From: an uncultured Muribaculaceae bacterium
Lineage (GTDB): Bacteria; Bacteroidota; Bacteroidia; Bacteroidales; Muribaculaceae
Assembly (NCBI GenBank): GCA_910578395.1
Contig: CAJTPZ010000019.1
Coordinates: 1 to 8,339 of the forward strand
Length of the DNA stretch: 8,339 nt
Direction of reading: 5' to 3'
Shown here: positions 1 through 6,624 of the stretch, in pieces
How the letters are laid out: each line of letters starts with the position of its first letter
Position numbering within the stretch: the first letter of the stretch is position 1
Program-made: the position numbers and the translations under genes
Notes under the pieces: model-generated
Told to the model about the DNA's origin: nothing
Seen by the model: the letters and a program-made list of their open reading frames with translations, nothing else
Databases searched by the model: none

Positions 1-54
1 TGAGGGTTTGTTATGACCTATAACATTATTTTGCTCAAATTTTTAGACAATCTC
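1..54. other. Short non-coding stretch downstream of priA
   Basis: This is the 54 bp between the window edge and the priA stop codon. It is AT-rich and holds no recognisable gene end or convincing terminator. A small inverted repeat (TGTTAT at 9-14, ATAACA at 20-25) is too short and AT-rich to call a terminator. Read on the minus strand, the heptamer TGTCTAA occurs twice (61-55 and 49-43), so a second in-frame TAA lies four codons after the priA stop. Confidence 0.5.
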
Positions 55-2526
55 TTAGACAGGATCTACATCATAGTGGACCTGAATCCCTTTCATCACC
101 TGTCGGTTGTGCATTGTCTCAAAAACGTCACGAAGATACAATTTTATTTTTTGTATCGATGCGTTTGGCTCAACTTTTAGCATTATACGTCTGATATACA
201 TAAGTTGAACTCGTGCCACAGGGGGTTCCTCAGGTCCATAGACACGTCCCCCGAGTCCCTGGCGCAGCGCCTCGGCATAGGCAGCTGCCTGAGTAGCTAC
301 GGCAACCGGATCGCGGTGGCGCAGATATATGTTTATAATGCGGGAAAAAGGTGGATAAAGATATTTTTGCCGTTCCTCGATTACCGTTTTGTAGTGGGAG
401 TTGTAGTCTTGGTTTTTTAGGTTGACTATCACGGGATTTTCCGGATCATAGGTCTGCACCATCACTCTTCCTTCAACGTCCTCCCGTCGTCCGGCTCTTC
501 CGGCAACTTGCGACATCATGTTGAAAGCTCGTTCTGTCGACCTGAAATCGGGAAAATGTATCAGTGCGTCGGCATTGAGTATACCGACAACACTTACCCC
601 ACCGAAATCGAGTCCCTTTGTAACCATCTGAGTGCCTACCAATATGTCACTTTTTCCGTTGGAAAACTCGGTTATTATGTTTTCGTAGCCATCTTTATTG
701 CGCGTGGTGTCGAGGTCCATGCGGCTTATTCGGGCTGTGGGAAAGCGTTTCTGCACTTCGTCTTCAATGCGTTCGGTGCCGTATCCGACTACCTCGATTG
801 CCGGTTCTTTGCATTGTGGACAGATATGCGGCACCGCGTAGCTGCTGCCGCAATAATGGCACACCATCTGTCCGAGACGCTTGTGATAGGTGAGGGAGAC
901 ATCGCAGCGCTCGCACCGTGGTACCCATGCACACATTCGGCACCTAACAAGTGGAGCATAGCCGCGTCGATTCTGGAAGAATATCGCCTGTTGCCCGTCG
1001 GCAAGAGCTTTATCGGTAGCATCGGCCGTGGCATCGGCAAGTGATCCAGTCACACTGTGGCTTTTGCGGGCCTTGGTCATGTCCACGATCTCGATTGCCG
1101 GAAGCCTGGCATCATTATAGCGTACGAGTAGTTCGACAAGTCCGAATTTGCCCTCCAGTGCTTTCCAATAGGTCTCGATTGCAGGAGTGGCACTGCCAAG
1201 CAGTGTTTTGGCACCATGCATCGAGGCAAGTACAATTGCGGCATCGCGACCATGGTAGCGTGGCGCAGGGTCATATTGCTTATAGCTGGCTTCATGTTCC
1301 TCATCGACGATTACAAGTTTGAGTTGCGCGAATGGGAGGAACACTGCCGATCTGGCACCGATGACGACGCAAGGACCGCCGTTGTGAAGCATCTTGCGCC
1401 ATACTTCAACCCGCTCGGCATCGGAGAATCTGGAATGATATATAAGAACCTTATCGCCAAAGACTTTCTGCATCCTCTGAGTGAGCTGAGTGGTCAGTGC
1501 GATCTCCGGTACCAGTAGAAGACATTGTTCTCCCTGATTGAGAACCTGTGCGATGAGGTGCTGGTAGATTTCGGTCTTGCCGCTCGATGTCACACCCCGA
1601 AGCAGTGTCACATTATGTGTTTCCCAACAATGTCCGATTTCTTTCAGTGCGATACTTTGGGCAGGAGACAGAGTGGGAAGAATACCAGATGCTTTTCCTG
1701 TATAACGGAATCTGCCGATTTCTTTGTGATAGATTTCAATAATTCCTTTTTTTAAGGCAGCAAGTAATATAGCTCCGCTTACATTGCTCTTTTCGAGCAA
1801 TTGCTGTCGGGAGACTTCCATTTCTTTTGCTCCGGGGCGACCGACTCCAGACAACTGTAGCAGGGCAAGCAACAGCATTTCCTGTTTTTTTGCACCTTTT
1901 ACGGCTGCAAAGGCCGATGCAATTCCGTCGGGTGAACTGTTGGAAATCCTTACATACGGCACTTTGCGTGTGCGATAGCGCTCGACAAGTTTTTCCGATA
2001 TTATGATATGGCCGCTGTCAAGCATCTGTGAGGCGAGTTGCGATACACGTTTTATTCCGGTAGCCTTCTCGATTTCATGCACGGCCATTTTCCCTTTGGT
2101 GCGTAGAAGGCCGAGCAAGGTCAGTTCACGTTCTCCAAGATTTTCACTGAGAGTGTCGTCTTCGTCGTAATCGGGGTTTATCTCTATGTATGTCTCGCTT
2201 TCCACTTTTAGTCCTGCAGGCATTGCGGCTCGGAATGTATCGCCGAGTGAGCATAGGTAGTAGTCGGAAAGCCATTGCCAGAATTTGATTTGCGGATATC
2301 TTACAATTGGCTCGTTGTCGAGGGTCATTGCGATTTCTTTTATATCAAATTCAACTTGCGGAGCTTTAGGCAATATCGACAGAACTATGCCGGTATAGTA
2401 TTTCCTTAGTCCGAACGGCACAATCACCCGGTGTCCAGGACGCACCTGAGAGCTCAATACCTCTGGTATCGAGTAGGTGAATGTTGTGCTCAGCGGCAGC
2501 GGCAGGGCTACTTCGGCATAAAGCAT
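55..2526 (-). CDS. priA: Primosomal protein N' (replication restart helicase PriA)
   Basis: PriA is a 3'-to-5' superfamily 2 DNA helicase. It recognises stalled or collapsed replication forks and reloads the replisome in the cytoplasm. The 823-residue product shows the family's domains in order: an N-terminal 3'-DNA-binding domain (about 1-105), a winged-helix segment (about 130-195), helicase lobe 1 with Walker A GVTSSGKT (311-318), DEEH box (408-411) and GSATPA (444-449), then lobe 2 with GTQMVTKGLDF (631-641) and QVAGRAGRR (673-681). The eight zinc-binding cysteines of the PriA insertion are all present: C529, C532, C538, C541, C556, C559, C569 and C572. The protein is longer than the 732-residue E. 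coli enzyme, partly through an acidic spacer near 118-130, which I regard as normal for this phylum. The start is an ATG with no clear Shine-Dalgarno. The gene lies 39 bp downstream of the sigma-factor gene on the same strand with no promoter-like element between them, so co-transcription is likely. It appears intact. Confidence 0.97.
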   Translation of the reverse strand: MLYAEVALPLPLSTTFTYSIPEVLSSQVRPGHRVIVPFGLRKYYTGIVLSILPKAPQVEFDIKEIAMTLDNEPIVRYPQIKFWQWLSDYYLCSLGDTFRAAMPAGLKVESETYIEINPDYDEDDTLSENLGERELTLLGLLRTKGKMAVHEIEKATGIKRVSQLASQMLDSGHIIISEKLVERYRTRKVPYVRISNSSPDGIASAFAAVKGAKKQEMLLLALLQLSGVGRPGAKEMEVSRQQLLEKSNVSGAILLAALKKGIIEIYHKEIGRFRYTGKASGILPTLSPAQSIALKEIGHCWETHNVTLLRGVTSSGKTEIYQHLIAQVLNQGEQCLLLVPEIALTTQLTQRMQKVFGDKVLIYHSRFSDAERVEVWRKMLHNGGPCVVIGARSAVFLPFAQLKLVIVDEEHEASYKQYDPAPRYHGRDAAIVLASMHGAKTLLGSATPAIETYWKALEGKFGLVELLVRYNDARLPAIEIVDMTKARKSHSVTGSLADATADATDKALADGQQAIFFQNRRGYAPLVRCRMCAWVPRCERCDVSLTYHKRLGQMVCHYCGSSYAVPHICPQCKEPAIEVVGYGTERIEDEVQKRFPTARISRMDLDTTRNKDGYENIITEFSNGKSDILVGTQMVTKGLDFGGVSVVGILNADALIHFPDFRSTERAFNMMSQVAGRAGRREDVEGRVMVQTYDPENPVIVNLKNQDYNSHYKTVIEERQKYLYPPFSRIINIYLRHRDPVAVATQAAAYAEALRQGLGGRVYGPEEPPVARVQLMYIRRIMLKVEPNASIQKIKLYLRDVFETMHNRQVMKGIQVHYDVDPV

Positions 2527-2565
2527 CGTAAAAATTGAATTATTGACGACCGGTTTGATTATAAA

Positions 2566-3129
2566 TCAGTCGTTTTCGTTGAAATATTTTTCGATTTTCT
2601 GTACTGCGAGATGGTATGATGCTTTAAGCGCACCTACCGATGTGCCAAGAATTTCCGAAATCTTATCATAAGGCATCTCATCATAATAACGCATATTGAA
2701 TACGATACGCTGCTTTTCGGGGAGTGTGGCAATCGCCTTTCTTAATTTTAAAGCGATCTCGTCTCCGTCGATCCATTCGTCGGATTCAATAGCCTGCACT
2801 ATGCCACCTTCTTCATCGTCAATAGATATGCCTTGGCGTTTCTGTTCTTTATTCAGAAAGGTAAGACTTTCGTTCAATGCGATCTTATAGAGCCATGTTG
2901 ACAGTTTTGCGTCACCACGAAAATTCTCTATAGATGTCCAGGCTTTTATAAACGTGTTTTGCAATACGTCGTTGGCATCATCATGATTTTCTACAAGTCG
3001 GCGTATCTGCCAGTAAAGTGGCTCGGAATAGCGCCTGATAACCTCGTTCATGGCGGCGCGACAAGTGGAGGGCTGACGTAGCTGTCCAACCAGTTGCGCA
3101 TCTTCTTCTATTGCATTTACGCGTGCCAT
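2566..3129 (-). CDS. ECF-type sigma-70 family RNA polymerase sigma factor
   Basis: This is a small sigma factor of 187 residues that would direct core RNA polymerase to a specific promoter set; its regulon cannot be read from the window. Sigma region 2 spans about residues 26-95, with the helix around DANDVLQNTFIKAW (51-64) and STWLYKIALNE (77-87) typical of core-binding and -10 recognition. An acidic linker (about 103-125) follows. Region 4 (about 131-184) contains LPEKQRIVFNMRYYDEMPY and the helix-turn-helix KISEILGTSVGALKASYH. Region 3 is missing, as expected for the ECF group. The longest ORF would begin at a TTG at 3165, but that codon lies inside a -7 promoter element. The ATG at 3129, with AGGA a few bases upstream, is therefore the better start. 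No anti-sigma factor gene is adjacent; the next gene in the same direction is priA. The ECF subgroup is not determined. Confidence 0.93.
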   Translation of the reverse strand: MARVNAIEEDAQLVGQLRQPSTCRAAMNEVIRRYSEPLYWQIRRLVENHDDANDVLQNTFIKAWTSIENFRGDAKLSTWLYKIALNESLTFLNKEQKRQGISIDDEEGGIVQAIESDEWIDGDEIALKLRKAIATLPEKQRIVFNMRYYDEMPYDKISEILGTSVGALKASYHLAVQKIEKYFNEND

Positions 3130-3162
3130 GTATCCTATTGTACCGTGTAAAAAATCCGAGTG

Positions 3163-3170
3163 CAAACTTA
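3163..3170 (-). promoter_or_regulatory. Bacteroidota-type -7 promoter element for the sigma factor-priA unit
   Basis: On the minus strand these bases read TAAGTTTG, an exact match to the TAnnTTTG element used by the primary sigma factor of Bacteroidota. The element ends 33 bp before the ATG at 3129, which would give a leader of about 25 nt. No TTG-like -33 element is visible at the expected distance upstream, so the call rests on the -7 match and position alone. Confidence 0.55.
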
Positions 3171-3217
3171 CCGAATTTTGATTCCCTATGACGTGTTGTG
3201 CATGTTAAAATATTAAA

Positions 3218-3259
3218 AACTTGAAAAAGTTAAAGTGCCGGGTACTTATTGGGTGCTTT
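3218..3259 (+). other. Two small adjacent hairpins in the divergent intergenic region
   Basis: The first is AACTT (3218-3222), a GAAA loop, then AAGTT (3227-3231). The second pairs AAAGTGCC (3232-3239) with GGTGCTTT (3252-3259) through six Watson-Crick and two G-T pairs, and a run of T follows to 3263, which resembles a weak terminator on the plus strand. It lies upstream of the predicted trpB2 -7 element and its 3' arm touches the candidate -33 TTG. No plus-strand gene ends here, so its role, if any, is unknown; it may be chance in AT-rich DNA. Confidence 0.25.
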
Positions 3260-3283
3260 TTTTAGCGTAATTTATTACTTTCG
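3249..3283 (+). promoter_or_regulatory. Probable promoter of trpB2
   Basis: A near-consensus -7 element, TACTTTCG, occupies 3276-3283 and differs from TAnnTTTG at one position. A TTG at 3249-3251 could act as the -33 element, although the 24-bp gap is a little longer than usual. Transcription would begin near 3290, giving a leader of about 66 nt before the ATG at 3356. The leader has no leader-peptide tryptophan codon cluster or riboswitch that I can recognise; the only structure seen is a 4-bp hairpin CGGC/GCCG (3311-3326). Confidence 0.5.
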
Positions 3284-3355
3284 CGACAAACTATCGGCAG
3301 TATAAGACTCCGGCTGTCGTGTGCCGTGGTTTTATTGAATTATCACATATTCTTT

Positions 3356-4717
3356 ATGAGCAAGCAAAAGAAGTTTATCCTGCAGGAGGACCAGATACCC
3401 ACCAGGTGGTACAATATTCAGGCTGATATGGTCAACAAGCCTATGCCGTTGATAGATCCGAAAACGCATAAGCCGCTGAAAGCAGAGGATCTTTTTCCTA
3501 TTTTTCCGGAAGAATGCTGTCGCCAGGAACTTAATATAACCGATCGCTGGATTGATATACCGGAGGAGGTTCTCGAAAGATATAAGTCTTATCGATCAAC
3601 ACCTTTGGTGCGTGCCTATGGGCTTGAAAAAGCATTGGGGACTCCGGCTCGTATATATTTCAAAAATGAGAGCGCCACACCTCTTGGAAGCCATAAAGTA
3701 AACTCGGCTTTACCTCAGTGCTATTATGCAAAGATGGAAGGCACTACCAATGTCACGACAGAAACGGGTGCCGGCCAGTGGGGAGCGGCTTTGAGTTATG
3801 CGGCGAGTGTATTCGGTCTTGATGCGGCGGTATATCAGGTAAAGATAACTCTACAGCAGAAACCTTACCGAAGTATCATAATGCGCACGTTCGGAGCGGC
3901 AGTCGAAGGCTCGCCTTCGATGTCGACTCGTGCGGGAAAGAATATTCTAACCTTGAATCCAAATCATTCGGGTTCGCTGGGGACTGCTATCTCGGAGGCA
4001 ATAGAGCTTGCCACAACAACGCCGAAGTGTAAATATACGCTTGGTTCAGTGCTCAATCATGTCACATTGCATCAGACCATAATCGGCCTTGAGGCCGAGA
4101 AACAGATGGAGATGACGGGTGATTATCCTGATATTGTGATAGCCTGTTTTGGCGGTGGCTCTAATTTTGGCGGAATTTCTTTCCCGTTTATGCGTCACAA
4201 TATATGTGATGGAAAAACAACAGAGTTTATTGCGGCGGAGCCTGCAAGTTGCCCGAAACTCACCCGAGGAGAGTTCCGTTATGATTTCGGAGATGAGGCT
4301 GGATATACACCGCTGTTTCCAATGTTTACTCTCGGACACAATTTTCGTCCTGCCAACATTCATGCAGGAGGGCTCCGCTATCATGGTGCCGGAACTATTG
4401 TCAGCCAGCTGATCAAGGACGGTCTCATGCATGGTGTTGATATTCCGCAGCTTGAGGCATTTGAAGCAGGTGTGCTTTTTGCCCGTAGCGAGGGTATTAT
4501 TCCAGCGCCTGAAAGCAGTCATGCTATTGCTGCAACAATAAGGGAGGCTAATAAATGCAAGGAAACAGGAGAGGAAAAGGTTATTCTTTTCAATCTGTCA
4601 GGTCACGGGCTGATAGATATGCCGTCATATAATCAGTATATTAATGGGGATCTTCATAATTTCGAGATCTCGGATGATGAGATCAAGGCCAATCTTGCCG
4701 GTATGCCGGAAGTATGA
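3356..4717 (+). CDS. trpB: Stand-alone tryptophan synthase beta-like enzyme (TrpB2 type)
   Basis: This is a cytoplasmic pyridoxal phosphate enzyme predicted to condense indole with L-serine to L-tryptophan. The 453-residue length and the N-terminal motif IPTRWYNIQADM (14-25) place it in the longer TrpB2 (trpB-related) branch rather than the roughly 400-residue TrpB1 branch that pairs with TrpA. Visible active-site features are the PLP lysine K114 in GSHKVN, the catalytic glutamate E136 in TETGAGQWG (135-143), the phosphate-binding GGGSN loop (266-270), PESSHA (385-390) and LSGHG with S415 near the pyridine nitrogen. The ORF can be extended to a GTG at 3326, but the ATG at 3356 gives the usual MSKQKK-like beginning of Bacteroidales homologues; no Shine-Dalgarno is visible, which is normal for the phylum. 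No trpA or other trp gene is present. It converges on the operon to its right. A serine-deaminase-like side role is possible; the core assignment is firm. Confidence 0.94.
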   Translation: MSKQKKFILQEDQIPTRWYNIQADMVNKPMPLIDPKTHKPLKAEDLFPIFPEECCRQELNITDRWIDIPEEVLERYKSYRSTPLVRAYGLEKALGTPARIYFKNESATPLGSHKVNSALPQCYYAKMEGTTNVTTETGAGQWGAALSYAASVFGLDAAVYQVKITLQQKPYRSIIMRTFGAAVEGSPSMSTRAGKNILTLNPNHSGSLGTAISEAIELATTTPKCKYTLGSVLNHVTLHQTIIGLEAEKQMEMTGDYPDIVIACFGGGSNFGGISFPFMRHNICDGKTTEFIAAEPASCPKLTRGEFRYDFGDEAGYTPLFPMFTLGHNFRPANIHAGGLRYHGAGTIVSQLIKDGLMHGVDIPQLEAFEAGVLFARSEGIIPAPESSHAIAATIREANKCKETGEEKVILFNLSGHGLIDMPSYNQYINGDLHNFEISDDEIKANLAGMPEV

Positions 4718-4738
4718 TTACTGAATGCCGTTGGACGG

Positions 4739-4791
4739 AAACAAGGACGGGGGAGCAGTGTGTATCGCACTAAGCTCCCCCGTCCTTGTTT
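4739..4791. terminator. Strong intrinsic terminator between convergent genes
   Basis: A perfect 18-bp stem pairs 4739-4756 (AAACAAGGACGGGGGAGC) with 4774-4791. Inside it, AGTG (4757-4760) can pair with CACT (4768-4771), extending the structure past a two-base bulge. On the plus strand the 3' arm runs into TTGTTTTAT, a usable U-tract for ending trpB2. On the minus strand the arm ends in TTGTTT and then becomes GC-containing, so termination of the thyA operon is plausible but weaker. The hairpin is centred between the stop codons at 4717 and 4810, as expected for a shared bidirectional terminator. Confidence 0.88.
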
Positions 4792-4809
4792 TATAGATGG
4801 CTGAAATAA

Positions 4810-5553
4810 TCAGTGGAGATATATCTTTGCTATTACCGGTCGGTGGTCTGACATTTTTGGCTCGTTGATCACTTCTGCATGCTTGGTTTTGACTTGATTG
4901 TCCGTAGGGATGTATGACATTATGTAGTCGATTGTGATGTTGGGTTTGGCTGCCGGAAATGTCGGATCATCCGGATTGTTCAGCGGAGAGAATGTCTTGG
5001 TAAAAAGGCTGTAGAATTTTGAATCAGGTTTGGCATTGAAATCTCCGGCTATGAAAAAAGGCATCTGATATTCCTGAGCCAGACTGTTGATGATTTCGAT
5101 TGATGCCTCCCGGTCAGCTTCAGTCAGTGACAGGTGAGTGCATGCAAATGCATAGTTGGGAAACTCGGCGATAATCAGTGCTCTTGATTCTTCGCTTCCC
5201 GGCAGGGCGAATCTGCGTATCTTCTGAGGTTTTTCTTTGCAAAGCAGTCCGATTCCGTATTTTCCTCCTTTGAAATTTATAGCCGGGGCATAATATTCGT
5301 TCATGCCGGCTGTTTCGGCTATTTCGCCAAGCACATACCGGCCTTCGCTTCGGGTTGTCACGCTGTCGATTTCCTGTATTGCTACAATGTCCGGCTGGTG
5401 TGATTTGATCATTTGGCCGATGCGGCTGTAGTCGGTGACGTTGTCAATGCCTACTCCGTTGTGGATGTTGTAGGACATAAGGGTAAGTGGCGACTTGCCG
5501 TATGATGTAAATGCCGCTGCCGCTGCCATAGCGGCAATGATTATCTTTTTCAT
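4810..5553 (-). CDS. Exported endonuclease/exonuclease/phosphatase family protein
   Basis: This 247-residue protein has the DNase I-like metal-dependent phosphodiesterase fold. A Sec signal peptide is evident: a Lys-Lys start, a hydrophobic alanine-rich core (about 4-16) and a likely cleavage after SYG (17-19), so it probably acts in the periplasm or outside the cell. Conserved motifs are all present: SYNIHNG (27-33, N29), AIQEID (58-63, E61), GKYGIGLL (97-104), THLSL (139-143, H140), GDFNAKP (170-176, D171 and N173), TIDYIM (207-212, D209) and SDHRPV (235-240, D236 and H237). The enzyme is therefore likely active as a phosphodiesterase or phosphatase, but the substrate (nucleic acid, phosphoinositide, sphingolipid or other phosphoester) cannot be told. 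It is the last gene of the operon, 9 bp after pdxB. AAGGG six bases before the ATG is a good ribosome binding site. Its link to the housekeeping genes upstream is unclear. Confidence 0.9.
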   Translation of the reverse strand: MKKIIIAAMAAAAAFTSYGKSPLTLMSYNIHNGVGIDNVTDYSRIGQMIKSHQPDIVAIQEIDSVTTRSEGRYVLGEIAETAGMNEYYAPAINFKGGKYGIGLLCKEKPQKIRRFALPGSEESRALIIAEFPNYAFACTHLSLTEADREASIEIINSLAQEYQMPFFIAGDFNAKPDSKFYSLFTKTFSPLNNPDDPTFPAAKPNITIDYIMSYIPTDNQVKTKHAEVINEPKMSDHRPVIAKIYLH

Positions 5554-5559
5554 GATAAG

Positions 5560-5564
5560 CCCTT
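5560..5564 (-). promoter_or_regulatory. Ribosome binding site of the exported phosphodiesterase-family gene
   Basis: The minus strand reads TAAGGGCTTATCATG across the pdxB stop and the next start. AAGGG overlaps the pdxB TAA stop and sits six bases before the ATG. This is one of the few clear Shine-Dalgarno sequences in the window and supports the ATG at 5553. Confidence 0.6.
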
Positions 5565-6624
5565 ATTTAACTTCATGCCTCAGATTATAGTTGTTGCGTA
5601 GATTTTCGAACTCTTCCGGATTGGATTTAAGTGTTTTGGTGTCGGCCGAGATGTCGTAGGAATCGAAGATTTTTTTCAGACTTAAGGTTGCCGGGGTATT
5701 TTCGGAAACTTTGATCCATTGCCCTTCTTGATCCCGGGCAATATGTGACATGTCAGGTAAATCAGTATGTTCAGGATTGAGAGCGTCTTCTATTATTTTC
5801 GCAGCCATGGCTGTGGCTCTTATCTTTCCTTCAAGCGAATATCCCGCAATGTGGGGAGTCGCGACAATTGCCAGATCAAGTAGTTTTTTATCTATTTCAG
5901 GCTCATTTTCCCAACAGTCGATCATTGCTCCTGATATTTTTTCTGTGGAGAGAGCATCAAGCAGAGCTATTGTATCGGTTATGGGGCCGCGGGCGGCGTT
6001 TAGTATATAGGGTTTGCGCCTGAGTGAATCGAAGAATTTTTTATCGGCAAGATGGAAGGTAGCATCAGCACCTTCCTTGGTAAGCGGGGTATGGAATGTG
6101 ATTATGTCGGCTTTTTCCGCAATTTCGTTCAGAGTACAGAATAAGCTGTCGCTCTCCTGACGTGCTCTGGGAGGATCACATTGCAGGACTTTAAATCCCA
6201 TTGATTTTCCCCATTTTACTACAATGCTGCCGACATGTCCTACGCCGACAACTCCGAGTATCGGTTTTTCATTGGAATTAGGGTCTGTAAGATGAGGCAT
6301 TGCAGTTGCAATGGATGCAAATACCCATTGTGCTACTCCCGGGGCATTGCACCCCGGAGCATTAGCGACTTGGATGTCGTTGCCTTTACACCATTCGCAA
6401 TCGATATGGTCGGTTCCTATTGTGGCAGTGGCCACTACTTTGCATTTTGACCCGTAAAGAAGATCTCGGTCGATTTTTGTACGTGTCCTAATGATCAGTC
6501 CGTCGGCATCGTATACTGCCTCGCGGTCTATTTCCCAAGCAGGCATAGGGCGCAATTCATATCTGTTGCCGAGGATTTTGTCAACGTATGGTATTTTCTC
6601 GTCGTAGACAATCTTTTTTTTCAT
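5563..6624 (-). CDS. pdxB: 4-phosphoerythronate dehydrogenase
   Basis: PdxB is a cytoplasmic NAD-dependent D-2-hydroxyacid dehydrogenase. It oxidises 4-phospho-D-erythronate to 2-oxo-3-hydroxy-4-phosphobutanoate, the second step of the deoxyxylulose-phosphate-dependent route to pyridoxal phosphate. The 353-residue product has a substrate-binding segment with TATIGTDHID (66-75), PGCNAPGVAQ (90-99), the dinucleotide-binding GVGHVG loop (127-132) ending strand 2 at D150, and the catalytic set R212 in NAARGP, E241 in WENEP and H258 in TPHIAGYSLEGK. The HIAGYSLEGK signature and GCNA motif separate PdxB from SerA and generic dehydrogenases. The C-terminal dimerisation region (about 290-353) is somewhat shorter than in the 378-residue E. 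coli protein. Its ATG overlaps the thyA stop as ATGA, which implies translational coupling. A serA-like role is the only real alternative and is less likely. Confidence 0.93.
   Translation of the reverse strand: MKKKIVYDEKIPYVDKILGNRYELRPMPAWEIDREAVYDADGLIIRTRTKIDRDLLYGSKCKVVATATIGTDHIDCEWCKGNDIQVANAPGCNAPGVAQWVFASIATAMPHLTDPNSNEKPILGVVGVGHVGSIVVKWGKSMGFKVLQCDPPRARQESDSLFCTLNEIAEKADIITFHTPLTKEGADATFHLADKKFFDSLRRKPYILNAARGPITDTIALLDALSTEKISGAMIDCWENEPEIDKKLLDLAIVATPHIAGYSLEGKIRATAMAAKIIEDALNPEHTDLPDMSHIARDQEGQWIKVSENTPATLSLKKIFDSYDISADTKTLKSNPEEFENLRNNYNLRHEVK

Noticed and set aside
9..25. Inverted repeat TGTTAT/ATAACA as a priA terminator or operator
   Set aside because: The stem is six AT-rich pairs with a five-base loop and no T-tract at the right place, which is expected by chance.
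508..1044. A 178-codon plus-strand open frame inside priA
   Set aside because: It lies wholly antisense to the intact, motif-complete priA helicase region, has no recognisable domain, and its residue make-up looks like a reverse-frame translation.
3326..3355. N-terminal extension of trpB2 to a GTG start
   Set aside because: The ten extra residues do not resemble the TrpB2 N-terminus, and the ATG at 3356 begins the conserved part. The extension lies in the predicted leader.
3284..3355. Riboswitch or tryptophan-attenuation leader before trpB2
   Set aside because: The leader is about 66 nt, has only a 4-bp hairpin, and shows no tryptophan codon run, anti-terminator pair or recognisable riboswitch core.
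4046..4522. A 158-codon minus-strand open frame inside trpB2
   Set aside because: It is antisense to conserved TrpB coding sequence, has no promoter or ribosome binding site and no recognisable motif.
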